From Cryptomeria japonica (Eukaryota; Streptophyta; Pinopsida; Cupressales; Cupressaceae), in contig NC_081406.1 in NCBI RefSeq assembly GCF_030272615.1, forward strand, positions 116,777,347-116,841,346: 64,000 nucleotides of DNA, in the 5' to 3' direction. Shown here piece by piece: positions 1 to 11,977 of the stretch; the stretch's first letter is position 1, and the number at the start of each line of letters is the position of its first letter. The translations under genes were made by a program, and so were the position numbers. Below the pieces are notes generated by a model. The model made no database searches. It had not been told where the DNA came from and worked only from the letters and a program-made list of their open reading frames with translations.

Positions 1-716
1 GTTAAGGATAGTCTCAAAATACTCAACTGCTGCCTTGGCAATTAGCTCAGGATTTTCACTTAAGTCCCCTGATACTAATTTGATCTTGTTGATTCTATTT
101 ATAGTTCTGCAATGTTTTGTGCTATTATGAAAGAAACTTGTGTTTCTATCACCAACCTCAAGCCAGTGATCCCTAGATTTTTGTTTCCAATAAATTTCTT
201 CACGAGCTAAGATTTCTTCATACCAAGCCAAATTGATTTTTTCCTTTTGATATAGGATGTTATTCATCCCATGCTTGATCACCTCTTCATTGATAATCTC
301 CATCTCCTGCTCAATCTCCATTTTTTGTGAAAAGATATTGCCAAAGTGTTCTTTATTTCAAATTGTTAATTGCTGCTTAATCTTCTAAAGTTTGGTTACT
401 ACTTTGAAAGTCTTGGAACCTATGAATTTAGTTTCATCCCCCAATTTTCAATAAGTTGTAATAGATTTTCATCTCTGAGCCACATCTTTTCAAAGCGAAA
501 GGGAGTTTTTGTCAGTTTTAGTGCTTATGCTATTATTAATTGGACTGGGAAATGGTCTGATCTTGAGAGCGGGAGGACAGAGGTTTCAGAAGACTATGTT
601 AGATTTCCACACAGGAAGAATCTATCAAGTTTTTCTGCAATGTTGTAGAAGCCTTGTCTTCTATTATTCCAGGTGAAGGCTTCATTCCTGGTGTTGAGCA
701 CTATTTTTGAAAAAAA
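1..716 (-). pseudogene. LINE-A ORF2 fragment: end of endonuclease and start of the RT region
   Basis: Read on the minus strand, this stretch encodes the end of an L1-type apurinic endonuclease domain and the linker toward reverse transcriptase. Visible pieces, in order, are FTWNNRRQGF, AEKLDRFFLCG, LSRSDHFPVQL, PFRFEKMWL and, close to base 180, a run reading SRDHWLEVGDRNTSFFH. These are standard blocks of plant LINE ORF2 proteins, in the expected order. Several stops and frame changes break the reading, so it is a dead copy. The fragment leaves the window at base 1, so the RT core and 3' end are not seen. Its N-terminal half lies at 5690-6221, on the far side of an inserted block. Confidence 0.85.
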
Positions 717-783
717 AATTAAAAAAAAATAACATATGTTTCCATAAGTATGAAGGCTAATGGATATTTCGGCCAGTAAACTG

Positions 784-1345
784 TATCGAGCACTGCAGGA
801 GAAGTTTCATCAAAAGAGCGTTTTCATCGACACAGGGCATATAAAGCATTAAGCAAAGGTATTTCGGCAAAAAGTTACCTTCGATGAACTCAAGAAACTA
901 CTCATCGATACTCCAAGTTTTATCGAAAAGGTAAAAGCAAAAAGCGAAAAAGGCAAAAGGTGATTTCGAAGGAATGTCGTTACCGAAGAAACTCAAGAGA
1001 CATTCATCGAAATGCAAGTTTCATCGATGAACGTGGTGTCGAACAAAAGAAAAGCTGTTTCATCGATAAAAAAGGATATCGATGAAAAGGGGATATCGAT
1101 GAACACTCATAAGCCTTCACCGAAGAAAGAAACTCATCGAAAGTATGGCATCGATGAAACTCACGAGCAACTTGTCGAAAAAGGGGTCTATCGATGAAAA
1201 GGTGATTTCGATGAGTCTTAAAAGTGGCCTCTCGACATGAGCCATTCACCGAAACAGTTGTATCGAAGAAAATGAGCTTTCGATGGAAGGTTTGAACACT
1301 CGGCCGAAGACAAGGGTTTCATCGATAACTTGAAACGCGCACACT
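784..1345 (+). repeat. Cluster of TCGA / ATCGATGAAA words
   Basis: About 20 TCGA tetramers occur in some 560 bases, many extended to ATCGATGAAA or TTTCATCGA, in both orientations and without fixed spacing. Nearly all CpG in this stretch lies in these words. It sits about 300 bases upstream of the long ORF and could be its promoter or leader. Function is unknown. Confidence 0.6.
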
Positions 1346-1624
1346 TTGAGCGAACTGTACTTCCCGCGAAAGAATTAAAGGCCCAACTGAAAAGTGTCAC
1401 ATCTGCAATTAAGTTTAAACACTTGAGTAGCCGTTATGGATGCAGAACATTAACTGTGCACAAGTTGCCCATACAATCATAGTTGAACTGAGTGAATTCT
1501 CGCAAGAATCAGATCGATGCTGAGAGATTGGAAGCTGTGAAGAACTTGCAGAGATTTGCAAACGATAACCAGAAGAGTTGAGCATTCTACCAAGTAAGTG
1601 TTGTCTCTCTTATTTGCTGTAACT

Positions 1625-4600
1625 ATGGAACCTTCGTCTTCTTCTTCTAAAAAGAGTAGGAAAGGAAAAGAGTTAAACCTTGAAGAGAAGCCCAAAAGAC
1701 AGAAGAAAGAAGGGAGAGCTCTGACTCAGGACTTATTAGACCAGTGTCCATCGTCTAGTGTAAGGTCCAAAAAGATTAAAAGTGAAGAAGAAGGATTAGA
1801 GGACATATTTGAAAATCTAGGAGACATTTGGACTGAGATAAGAGGGCATGAGTTATTTTTGTTTGGTTACAAAAGAAGGGATGCACCTGAACCCATAAGC
1901 AATCTATGGAAGAAAAACTTAGGCAAATTAGTAGTTCCAAATGTGTTTGTAGACGTAGAATTAATGAAAGCTCTGGTAGATTGCTACAACCCGAGAACTA
2001 AAACCATATGTGATTACAGAGGGAATACATTGGTAGTAATCAACAAGCAGACTATTGATATGGTTTTGATCTAGACTGGGAGGTCGAGGAGAGCATCGAT
2101 ATGAAGAAACTTTCACAGGAATTCTTTGGTTTGGAAAATATCTACAGGACTTGGAGGCTACCTGTTCACAGGCCAAAAGTGGGTGGGTCATTTGTTCAGT
2201 TTGGCAAAGGTGACAAGGTGCCATTTGATGTCAACCACTTCCATCCATATTTCAAATATACGTATTATGCTGCAGCCCAAGTACTAGGCCTAGAGGCTCA
2301 TCCACTCATGGATATTGGGGTTATGGTTCTGTGTGCTGATATTCAATCAAAAGACCCTAGGTCATTTGATTTTGCTACTTATGTTGTGGATGCCTTGAAT
2401 CATGGGCTGGAAAAATTGAAAGGAGACCTTGTGAATGTTCACTTTTCATTATACTCCATGCTAATGCATATTCTTCTTTATTGTGGACAAGAAATTAACT
2501 TCTGGCCAGATGAGTTCAGCATTAGGTCTTATGATAAGAATGGTCTGAAGAAGCCGGTTCAGTTGTGGGTATCAGCATGGGACCAGAGGTTTATGAACAA
2601 CCAATATTGGCATTTTCAAGAATACTTTGTGAAACCTCTCAGTGCAGCTTTTGGACAACACAGGGATTATACTTTGTCCCCTGAAATCAAGAGGTTCCTC
2701 AGGCCAAAGGATTTCTCTCCAGAGTCACAGATTGAACATAATTGGGGTGATTGGTATTGCCATGATAATCACACAAAGATAAGGGTATTTGGATATGAAG
2801 GGCAACCCCACATGCTTCCAATTACGGTGCCAAACAGAGTGGCTAGCTTGGAGATTATAAGGCAATTGTCTATTGCCAGTGCTAAACATTTAACTGATTT
2901 TGGTAAACAATCTATTGTTCCAGGTTTATTAGTTTTCTCTGATTTCATTGTCAAAAGTTCAAAGAGTTATCATTTATTATAGAATAAATTAAATTACTAT
3001 GGCATGACTCTGGGTGAGCCTAGGGAGAATTTTGATCCCGAAGGATATATAAGAGCTGCCAGAGCCTCACAGAAACTCAAAGCTGGGATACATATGGCCA
3101 AAATGCCAGACGACCTAATTAAGAACCTTGAGCGAGAAGAGGCCAAAGCTTTAAAAGGAAAGAGTGAGTTAGTCTGGGAGGCCTACAAATGGAAAAGGGC
3201 AAGGGGAATGATAGATGGAGACCTAATTGGAAATCTCCAAGATCCTCTGGAAGTGGCTAAAAGGCTGCTTCAACATGAAGCTGAAATTATGCACAGAGTT
3301 CCTTCACAATTCCTTCACTTCATTAATATTGAGAAGGACAGTCAGCCCCTAGCTCACATGTCACCGAAATCAACCGCCAGTAGTATCCCACCTGATTCTC
3401 CTAGAGAGGATTATCCTCCTGGTTTCGAAACAGAAATGAACATGGACACAGGAGAAATCAACATCAAGGATGTTGTTGACATAAGAATGACTGAGCATGA
3501 GGACTTTGTTGCTGATGATGGATTCGCCTCTTCTAGGGAATTCCTTTCATTTTTATACCAATACAAAGGGGCTCATGTCAAACGAAGCATGGCTGGAAAA
3601 CCAGAGGACGAACAGATGAAAAGATTACAGGATGAAATTGATATCCTCATGAAAGACATGACTCCTGAAAAGGGGAGTAAATTATTAAAAGAGGCAGGTG
3701 TGATCATCTTCTCTGGTTGGGACATTAACTCAGCACTCTTATTTGATGGCTTTTTAAAAAAACAAGATTTGAATCAACAGGTGTTGCCCCAGGAGGTAGA
3801 TAAACTGTTCCTAGGCTCTGGATATGATCCAGACAAAAAAGCTCTCCTACAGTGGGCACTATATCCAAAGGGGAAGAGGCCAATCATTGTGGATATAGAA
3901 GAAACCTTTGGGCATCTCATGGTTCATCAGGTTGGAAAGACTGATCCTAGGGTCACTGCAAAGCTCAACCTGGATGTTGCAAGATTGAACTTGGACCAGA
4001 CAGAGTTTTTGGTCAGAGAGAACGTTACATACAAGGGATTATATGAAAAATCCAAGGAGGAAAATCAGAAGCTGCAAGCAAAGGTTTTGCAATTAGAGAC
4101 GGGGACTCCTATCAGCGAATACACCTCATACCCCGTAGGACGCAGCTTGGATGATGTCTCTGATGCTCTGTACTGGAAATATCAGGCAGAAAAAGCCAAT
4201 AAACGTGCAGACAATGTCCAACAAAAGATGGACAAATTGGTCAACGACATTGTAGGACATCGGTTTAACACCATGCTCTTACAGGTCAAACTTTATTGGA
4301 CAGTTTACAATGGAATGATAAAAGCGCTAACAGAGCATGAACGGTTAAGGGCACGATTGCAGGGAGTGCTAAGCAATGTCGATACCATGACACCAGAAGA
4401 AAAGACTGAGGGCAATGCGTATATGGACAATCATGTCAAACTCGAAGATATGCTGAGAAGAGATTTAAAAGAATTAGATGATGAAAAACCCGTTGGAATG
4501 CCCTCCATCTACAAGGAAGGAGAGGTAATAACCTTGGAGGATTTGCGAAAAGAACTTATCAGCGTCAAGGATTGGGCCTTGTCAGAAATTGATCGGAGTA

Positions 4601-4626
4601 AGGATATGGCCCCTACCGTCAACTAG
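1625..4626 (+). pseudogene. Unrecognised ~1000-codon element-borne ORF, broken twice
   Basis: I do not recognise this protein. The first in-frame ATG is at 1625. The N-terminus is rich in Ser and Lys and includes KKSRKGKEL and KPKRQKK, which would suit a nuclear localisation signal. The middle, about residues 100-450, looks globular and helical, with blocks such as NVFVDVELMKALVDCYNP and FDFATYVVDALNHG. The C-terminal third is charged and probably coiled coil, with ALYWKYQAEKANKRADN near nt 4170. Two breaks are seen: a one-base loss in a T run near 2064, and an in-frame TAG at 2980-2982. Either side the frame is open, so this was one long ORF. Its layout resembles the unknown ORF of Copia-A (13882-17214), which suggests, weakly, a common type of captured protein. 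No transposase, RT or integrase motif is visible. Confidence 0.6.
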
Positions 4627-5689
4627 ATAATATTCAAGTATCTGACGCTGAGGGATGAATTGAAAAAGCAAACGCCTCGAATCAAAACATTTAAAGACGA
4701 TGATTACATTCATCATTTGGGGCTTTTGAATCTCTTTTTACTTAAGTTTAGAAATGTTCAAGTTAATGATTAATTTTGTAAAGGGTCGTGTCTCTTCGTG
4801 AAGAGCTTTCATCCTCATATATATATGAGAATGATTTTTGTAATGTAGGTGATTGATATTAGATAGGATTAAGAGCGAAAGAACGACAGCCTGTAAGTCT
4901 TCTGTGTACGAACTTCAATGGAATACAAATCTTGATCAATTGTTTCCCTGCGTATGTGTTGTGGATTATTTCATTTTCTTTTGGCAATCGTCTGTGATAT
5001 TGTCTGATAAAGATAAGGTTATTCATATTCTTAAGATCAAATCTATGCTTTATGTTATAATGTTGCAACAAAAGTTTTGCTTGCGGATTGTAATTGTTCC
5101 TTGCAAAGCTTAATTGACTGGTCCCTTAAGGGTAGGGTTAAATTCACTCAATCAGCACATAATATAAGCATTAATTTGGTTTTGAAAGAAATAGTAACTG
5201 ACAGGTTCATAAGGGATGAATTAAAAAAACTGTCTCACAGATTCGCACTATAAGTCCTGAAGAAAATTGTAATGACTTTGTAACCCAAACAGTGAAGAAG
5301 GCACTGGCTAAAATCTCAAGTTATACTCATCATTTCTTTCATAATTAGTTATTTTGACAGCTATAGAAGTAATTAAGAAACACAAAGCAAACAATTATCA
5401 TAACAACAATCTTGAACTCGTCTGCTATATCTCCATTCAAGGAACTCATGCCATTTCAAGATCAGGAGATATCAGAATAGGATAACATATCTGCTATAAA
5501 GAGCACTGTTTATTGGAGACATTCAGTGAATAGGTATACCCGCCTAGGTCCTGCAGAGCCTAAAGTGAGAGAGTAAGCAACCAAACAGGTTCACTCTACA
5601 TGTTGGCCAAGTCAATTGGAGGGTTTGACCATAGGGACTGGCATTTCCTTAGAACCTATCCAATCTGTTGATTTGAGACCCAACACCTG
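4627..5689. other. Tail of the inserted block, no gene seen
   Basis: Follows the stop of the long ORF. Small ORFs on both strands have no recognisable content. A TATATATATA run lies at about 4818. No LTR copy of the 717-1600 region was found here by eye. Confidence 0.5.
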
Positions 5690-6221
5690 GCTTTTAATTC
5701 CAACAAGTAACATTTATGTGTCTAGTTCCTGAAATCTAAACATGATTGAGTCATTTTGTTATTGCCGCCCAATTTTTCCTTGGGGTCCAAAATTGCATTG
5801 AAATCCCCACCAATTAGGTATGTTTGTTCATTATCGCTTAGAAGGAAATTCTCAATTTCATCCCAGACTTGTTTTTTTGCCTGTGTTTGGGTGGGGCCAT
5901 AAACATTCATTATAATGAAGTTTAAGTTACTTTTGAGGCTTGAAACCTTTCCACACATCCAATTCAGGTTCTTCCTTATAAGTTTGAAGGAAACTTGCAT
6001 AGGGTCCCATATGATGGCCAGTCCACTAGATGCTCCATCGGTAGTTTGACCCTCAAGTTCTCTGATACCAAATTTTCTCTTTAAGTTTGTTAATTCATTG
6101 TTATTTAGTTTGGTCTCCTATATTAAGAATAATTCTGGTTGTATTTGACAATGCATTGTTTTAAGATACATTGCTTGTTAGGGGCATTCATGCCCCTAAC
6201 ATTCCACGTAAGGAGTTTCAT
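5690..6221 (-). pseudogene. LINE-A ORF2 N-terminus, endonuclease domain
   Basis: The minus-strand ATG at 6221 opens with MKLLTWNVRGMNAPNKQ, the typical start of plant L1 ORF2 (an exonuclease-endonuclease-phosphatase fold that nicks target DNA). It continues with the metal-binding ETK block, but the codon before ETK, normally Gln, is a TAG. Then come GLAIIWDP, INVYGPTQ-like and LIGGDFNAILDPKEKLGG, where the Asp and Asn of GGDFN are catalytic. A frameshift separates the first 30 codons from the rest. After SCLDFRN the similarity ends at the insertion boundary near 5690, and the protein continues at 716 going down. The start overlaps the ORF1 stop as ATGA. Confidence 0.85.
6177..6200. repeat. 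Perfect 11-bp inverted repeat in LINE-A ORF2
   Basis: GTTAGGGGCAT, then two bases, then its exact reverse complement. It spans ORF2 codons for RGMNAPN, about 20 bases after the ORF2 start, so in the RNA it would form a short strong hairpin just inside ORF2. Confidence 0.85.
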
Positions 6222-8337
6222 AGTTCATTGGAAAGGATCTTCCCCTTCCCTGCCTCAGAAAGGCTAGTAATTTTAGTCTGACCCACAACGCTTCTAGCCC
6301 TGGTGAGCAATTTAGAAATGGATTTCCTCCCCCGCTTTTTTAGGTTAGCGACAAAGTCTGGGGGGGACTAGTTCTCCATGGTGTTAGCAATCCCCAGGCA
6401 TTCCATTTTTCCGTTTGCAACATCACCAAAGGGGGGATTAACCAAATCATCAGTGTCATCTTTGCATAACTCTCTGGCGAATAGTGTTTTCTGTAATGCA
6501 AGTTCTTCCTCATCAGCTATCTCATCAATAAATAACTCAATGAGGTCATCTATGACAAAGTTGCCCACATACTCAAGTATACACTTATCTTCTAGTTCTC
6601 TTCTTGCATCCACACCCATATCGTTAATTCTGTTGTCTACGATGTGATTTTTTCCCTTTTTGTTCTTTCATTTTTTGTTTTTTCCTTTGCCTTTTTTGTT
6701 CTTATTCTTTTTCTTTTTTTTAGACCTTTAACCCTATCTTCCGTGATTGAAGAAAGGTTACTTAGTGTTTTATCCTCCTCCAATGTGATCTTATTGTGAG
6801 TTGGTGAAGCCTCCTGGTCAATGGGGTTGGTCTCAAAAATTAGGGAGCTACTAGTTGCTCCTTCATCACTTAAATTTGTAGGAGCCATGTCTGCTAATGG
6901 TATAGAATTCTATGATTTACTCTGTTTGTTCACAGTAGCTATCCTCCTATGTTCCTCTACGGGTTCAATAAGTGTTATTTCATTTCTTTTACTTTCTATT
7001 TTTCTATGTGTGTTTTTTGATTCCTTAGCCCCAAGATATTGTTTGTTAAACAAAAAACCGCCCATAGGGTTGAATTTTATGTTCAACTCCACCTCCTTCA
7101 TTGCCTTTTGGCATGTTTTCTTTGACTCCTGAAAAGGGGGAATTACAGTCCTTGGAATGAAGTCTTCCGCGAGGATCTCTGGTTTGATTTCATATATTGA
7201 ATGGTTTGTGATAATTTTGATGGGATCAAATGTTGATTTTCCTATCTCAACATTGGCTAGAATTTTAATATCAGAGGATTCTAGATAATTATCCTCCAAG
7301 CCCTCAAAACCTCCTAGAAAATCTCCTAATTTTTTAAGGACATGACTATGGATTAATTCTATCGGCATATTAGGAAATCGAAACCACTTTGGAACCCTAA
7401 GTTTCTCAATGTCTATAGGGGAGAAATTAGGTTTCCAATTAAAAAATTTGAAGCAATAGCCCTTAAAATATCTATGATTATTTTTAAGTAAATTTTTTTT
7501 GAGATCCACAGTATTGCAATTGATAAATAAAAAATTGTTCTCTAAGCTCATGATACTTATCTGATTTCCCGTGAAGGACTTCAGCCATTGCTGGATCTTA
7601 GAGGACGAAGTGCCATAACCGAACCATTTGCCAAAGAGCCCTCGAGCATTGTAACATTCCCACAATTCATCGGTATGTTTGTCACTTATAATCATATTAT
7701 TATTTGTATTGAAGCCGGACAACTTTTGGATGATTAAAGGACATTGCTTAGGGTAAAAATCCTCCCTTCTTCTGGTGGAGAAATTTGAGATAAATGAGGA
7801 GGGTTTTCTAACCCCTAGTTTGGTTCTGTTTGCTCCAGAAGCCACATCATCATGGTTCCTAGAGAGAGTCTCTGTCCGTAAGAGAGGAGATCTTTTTTTG
7901 TTAGGGCACCCAGATGACAATATAACCCTTGAGTTATTGTGGAGAGCCGACTTGTTCTTAGAGAAAGTAATTCCTTGAATTTTACAAGGAGACCTTACCG
8001 TTCTCAGAGTATGTTTCCAGACATTCTTTTCCAAAGAAGTGGAGGGGCCCTCTAATTGTTTAGGTTAGGGAGTCGGTCAGTCGAAGCCCCCAGAGCCCTT
8101 CTGCTAATTTCATTGAGCTTTAGAGTTGTTAAATTAGCCCCTGTAGCTTCTGGGATTAGGGCATTGAAACAGTTGTTCAAGCGGATAGCACTTTCTTGGA
8201 CCTCCAGAGGAGAAAAACTGTTCTGCCATTGCCCAAGATACCTCCCCTGCCCGTAGAGATGTCGCGAGGGTTTCGCAGAAAAGTTTCTTCTTTTCGCAAT
8301 TGTTTTCGCATTCATCATTTAAAAAAAAAAAAATCAT
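6218..8337 (-). pseudogene. LINE-A ORF1, DUF4283-type nucleic-acid-binding protein
   Basis: This minus-strand reading matches the plant LINE ORF1 layout. Near the start is LATSLRAGEVSWAMAEQFF. The middle is a DUF4283-like fold (about 7640-7200), with ISIMSLENNFLFINC, YCFKFFNWKPNFSP and KLRVPKWFRFPNMPIEL. A basic stretch follows (KGLKKRKRIRTKKAKEK, near 6710), then an acidic stretch (about 6600-6370). No zinc knuckle is visible. The main part is one frame with stops at 8134, 8052 and 6910; a frame change occurs near 6640 and a further stop at 6366-6368. The final reading ends in TGA at 6220-6218, which overlaps the ORF2 ATG. By family knowledge it packages LINE RNA. Neutral or slightly AT-rich composition like its surroundings. 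Confidence 0.8.
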
Positions 8338-8700
8338 TCTAACTAAAGGTTTTTTATTAGTTTTCTTTAATAGCTTATTTTATTAAAGTTTTTTAATAAA
8401 ATAAATTGTTTAACAATTTTAATAAAAAATTAAATATTAATTTTTTTTCTTTATTATTATTAATAAAGTTTTTTAATCATTTTTTTTAAAAAAATAGTTT
8501 TTCTTTATTATGTTTTTTTGATATTTTTTTTGGTAAAAAATAAAACAAATTCAAATTTTCTTTATTAGATTTAATAAAGTTTTTTCGTGGGTTTTAATTA
8601 AGCTTTAAATGAAGTTTTTTTAAAACAAATTTTCAAATAAATATGCAAATTTGGGAAACAATTTTTTTTTTAATCTGTTTTCATACATAACTGCAATGAT
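8338..8700. repeat. AT-rich low-complexity stretch upstream of LINE-A
   Basis: Runs of A and T with recurring AATAAAGTTTTTTAAT words, beginning at an A run just before the LINE-A ORF1 start. No coding potential. It may be the LINE 5' region or the flanking host sequence. Confidence 0.6.
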
Positions 8701-10300
8701 CGTCTGTCCTCAAATTGGTAGTAGCTGAGCCATTTGTTATCTTGTTTTCTTGGTGACATACCAAAAGGAAGTCTATTTTAGTAGTCATATTCTTTCAAGA
8801 AATCCTTTGGTAGCACCATCTACATATTTCCAAATTTGCATGTTGTATTCTTTGCATGAGCTATGTTGTACTTGCACTAATATAAAGTGTTACAATTCTT
8901 TGTAATTTATCATTGATGGCATATTTGATGTAGTCCTCTTGTACTTAGTAGGTTAAGAACTATCTTGTGAGACTTGGTACATTTATCTAGTTGAGAATGT
9001 ATGTGGTTTGATATCCAAATGATGCTCATACATGTGCCTCCATGTCCAATCTCTATCATGTTGCAGTGTGTGATTCATCAACAGTTCTTCATCGACAATG
9101 GTACTTGGTTTTGTCACACTTTGACATTGGCTCTAGATTTGTTCCTAATGGGGAGGAGTTGACATCTTGGACCATCTTTGTGGGGGGGGGGGCTTCATGG
9201 TCTCTCTTCTTCTCTCTTATGGGGAGCACCTTTTCCTCACATGAGGTTTTGTTCTTCTCATTCATCATTGTGAGAAGTGTGTGTTTTCATCTCTATTTTA
9301 GGGAGGATTTTTGTCCCTCTAGGCTTTCTCCTTTTTTCCATTTGTGAGAGATTGCATTGCATTTGTACATGGGTACCTAACATGTCCTAGTAGCTGGGAC
9401 CCATGTTGCATTGTTAGCTTTTATGCACATCTCCCTATGTTGCACTTAAGGGGTGTGTTGTTGTAATTAAGGTATTTTACCTTGGTTATTTTCCACCTAG
9501 GTCCTAATTACACATCACTTAAGCTTACTTAGGAAACTACATAGGAGTTGTTGGAGAATCTCCACTTTAGGTGGCATTATCATGTTATCTTTTCCACTTT
9601 ATCTAGTGTCTCCACCTTTAGTGATTTTATCACATTATCATCCACCTTTCATGGTTTCACATCTCTACCTTAGGTGGGTGATCCACCTTTCATGGTGTTA
9701 TCACACTATCACTTTTCTACTTTAGGTGGGATGATAGATTTTCACTTTTTGTCTCATGTCATAAGATTATGACACTACCCAAAAGATTATGGATTTCCTA
9801 TGTTATAATCATTCATTGTAAATCCAGATGATCATATTGAACTGCATCATTGATATTAAGATATTTTATTCTTGTCATGTTCTATCTCTCTTGTTGTTGT
9901 GTTTTATTTTTGGCCTCTAGATCTTTGGTGGCTACCTTCATAGCCAATTATTACACTAATGATGGAGATAGTTTTTGTTGAAGGTTCATACTTGAATGTG
10001 TTCTAATTTTTATCTAGATTTATGACTAATTTTAGATTGTATTACATGCCTATAAGGCTACCATAATGAGAAATTTCAGATTCGCTAAGTATTTTTCATA
10101 GTTCATGAGTATTTGATTGGAAATCAAGATAGTTATCCTCCTGATTTTTTCTTAGCATTTTAAGTTTTTAATTCATGTTGTATGGTCAAGGTTTTCTTGG
10201 ATGGGTGGTTTGATAAAAGCTCACACCCTTTATTTGTATCCTTTCTTAGACCAACAAGATTTATCAAGGTTAAGATTATAAACTTGGTTTACATAATGAG
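8701..10300. other. No gene recognised
   Basis: About 1.6 kb without a supportable ORF or known element. A run of nine or ten G lies at about 9181-9191. Short related phrases recur between 9560 and 9740 (CCACCTTTCATGG, TTAGGTGG, TTATCACA), so it may be a degraded LTR, but I could not find paired ends or a target duplication. Confidence 0.5.
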
Positions 10301-10360
10301 CACTTCTTGGGAGTCATTAAAAGAATTATAAAAGGTATGTGACTTTATTTTCAGAAGGGG

Positions 10361-10760
10361 AGCTTACCATTTTATGGTTTTCATATCATTACCTTGGTAT
10401 GAAACTACATCATCATCAAATCTTTTATAAGAATAGAATATGATATCTTATCGGTAATAGGCATATTGAACTCCATTTTCATTTTCTTCCAAGACTTCAA
10501 TCCTTTATTTGAAATAATATCTTGAAAACTAGACATTCCTTTATTATTTTATGTTTAAGTAGAGTAGCCTTATTGAAAGCAAAAATGCTTCTTATTATGG
10601 GATAAAATCCACCAAATTGATTTGAAGTTGAAAATTTCATTATTCTATTGTTGACTACATCACAAACTTAATCAAATCCTTTACATACTCTTAGGCCTTC
10701 CAAATGATAGCAAATACAACACTTCTTTAAGGATTAGCATAAAAAAATCAAACAAAAAAT
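10361..10760 (-). pseudogene. LINE-B fragment, C-terminal part of ORF2
   Basis: Read on the minus strand it gives blocks like FGGFYP, AFNKATLLKHKIIKE and FKILFQIKD with many stops. These follow, in order, from the LINE-B piece at 18806-19438 when Copia-A and one copy of its CATGT duplication are removed. Strongly decayed. The LINE 3' end and poly(A) tail are not evident. Confidence 0.65.
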
Positions 10761-10765
10761 CATGT
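10761..10765. repeat. Target-site duplication CATGT, left of Copia-A
   Basis: Matches 18801-18805 exactly. A 5-bp duplication is normal for LTR retrotransposon integration. Confidence 0.9.
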
Positions 10766-11915
10766 TGTTACTACTAATCAAGTTGTCATTAGTTTTTATA
10801 TCCAAAGTCATACTATATACTCTAGTCGGTTAACACTACTGAATCATGCAATCGGTATACACAGAGAAGTCGGTATGCACAGTCTAGTCGGTTACAGAAG
10901 AAAGCAATCACAGAACGTAATATACACCAAGCTGTCTACCGAGTATCTTTTTATGTCTACCGAGCAGCAAAGATGACACACCGAGTTGTTATAAACTGAG
11001 TGAAACGTGTTACCAGATTCATTGAACCTGGACATGTATATGAAAACATGTTACAAGATCGAGGCACATCTAACCATTATCACATTGGAAATTGCACTAG
11101 AAGATTGTGTATGATTTCGAGGTCAACTAACCAATGAAATATTTTGTATAGTTATTCATTCGAGGAATCATGTTTGTAAGATTGAAGCAATGAATTGGAT
11201 CACCATCTTAAGAGATCTATTTATACAACATGAGTTAAAGGTGTATGTATGAGAAAAATAAGACTATTATAGAGACACAGAGGTCATCGAGAAGGTTTTC
11301 AAAGAACAGTCGAAGAACAGAGTAAACAGAAGGGTTTATTGAGTTACTATATGGGTTACCAAGGTATTCTATAAGCAAGGTAATCTATTCTGAGCACATA
11401 GAATCTGCTATAACATTTCAGATGTAAAGTTGTAGATATTTGCAATGATTTTATTGTAATATTGTGAAGTTGAAAGAGAAACCTTTAACAGGGTAAAAGA
11501 CTCTCATCAAGTCTATAAATTGTAAAGCCTCTAACCAGGTGCAACATTTAGATTAAGTGTTGTAAAATCCTTTAGCAAGGTAGATCTAACAGATCTTGTT
11601 ACTCCTAATAGGTTAAGCTATCAGAAATAGCTAATATGTAGCTCTAACTGAGCACTCTTTATTATTGCAGTAGTGAAGTTGTGGGTGCCATCCCCACCAC
11701 AGTTTTTCTCTCTAACCAAGAGTTTTTGCGTAACCAAAATATATGTGTTATGGAGTGAATCATGTATGATTGTTATCTATTTGTTTTAGCTTTATTTTAT
11801 GTTACTGCACTATTCAGTTTATGCATAATAGTAAATTTATTATTCAAGAAAAGTTTTGGAGTACTGATTCACCCCTCCCCTCTCAGTACATTAGCTTTCC
11901 ATATTGGGCCTAATA
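10766..11915 (+). repeat. Copia-A 5' LTR
   Basis: Begins TGTTACTACT and ends TAATA; the 3' copy ends TAACA, so the canonical CA end has mutated here. A TATA-like TATTTATAC lies at 11218-11226. Differences from the 3' LTR are mainly C/T or G/A, often in ACCGAG words. Repeated TAAC..GGT words lie at 11486-11740. Confidence 0.92.
11218..11226 (+). promoter_or_regulatory. Probable TATA box of Copia-A LTR
   Basis: TATTTATAC, about 450 bases into the LTR, conserved at about 18105 in the 3' copy. Position suits the U3/R border. Motif-based only. Confidence 0.45.
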
Positions 11916-11917
11916 TT

Positions 11918-11929
11918 TGGTATCAGAGC
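11918..11929 (+). promoter_or_regulatory. Copia-A primer-binding site
   Basis: TGGTATCAGAGC two bases after the LTR, the usual plant Copia primer site complementary to initiator Met tRNA. Confidence 0.92.
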
Positions 11930-11977
11930 TCCAATCTTGGAAAAGGGTTTAACTGCCTAAAGAGAAAGATCTTATCA

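Larger units (their letters stand above)
717..5690 (+). mobile_element. Inserted block of unknown class splitting LINE-A
   Basis: LINE-A coding sequence stops at about 716 and resumes at about 5690, so the intervening 5 kb was inserted into it. The block holds a region dense in TCGA words (784-1345), a leader, a long ORF (1625-4626) and about 1 kb of tail with no ORF I can support. I looked for paired LTRs, terminal inverted repeats and a target duplication and found none convincing. The short match TAACAT at 730-735 and 5708-5713 is too weak to call. It may be a non-autonomous LTR element with unrecognised ends or a truncated insertion. Boundaries are good to a few tens of bases only. Confidence 0.5.

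Noticed and set aside
717-5690. LTR pair or terminal inverted repeats around the unknown ORF block
   Set aside because: Left and right ends share only short chance words; TAACAT at both sides is not enough.
9038-9347. 101-codon ORF in the unassigned region
   Set aside because: No conserved block; it crosses a G run and hydrophobic low-complexity text.
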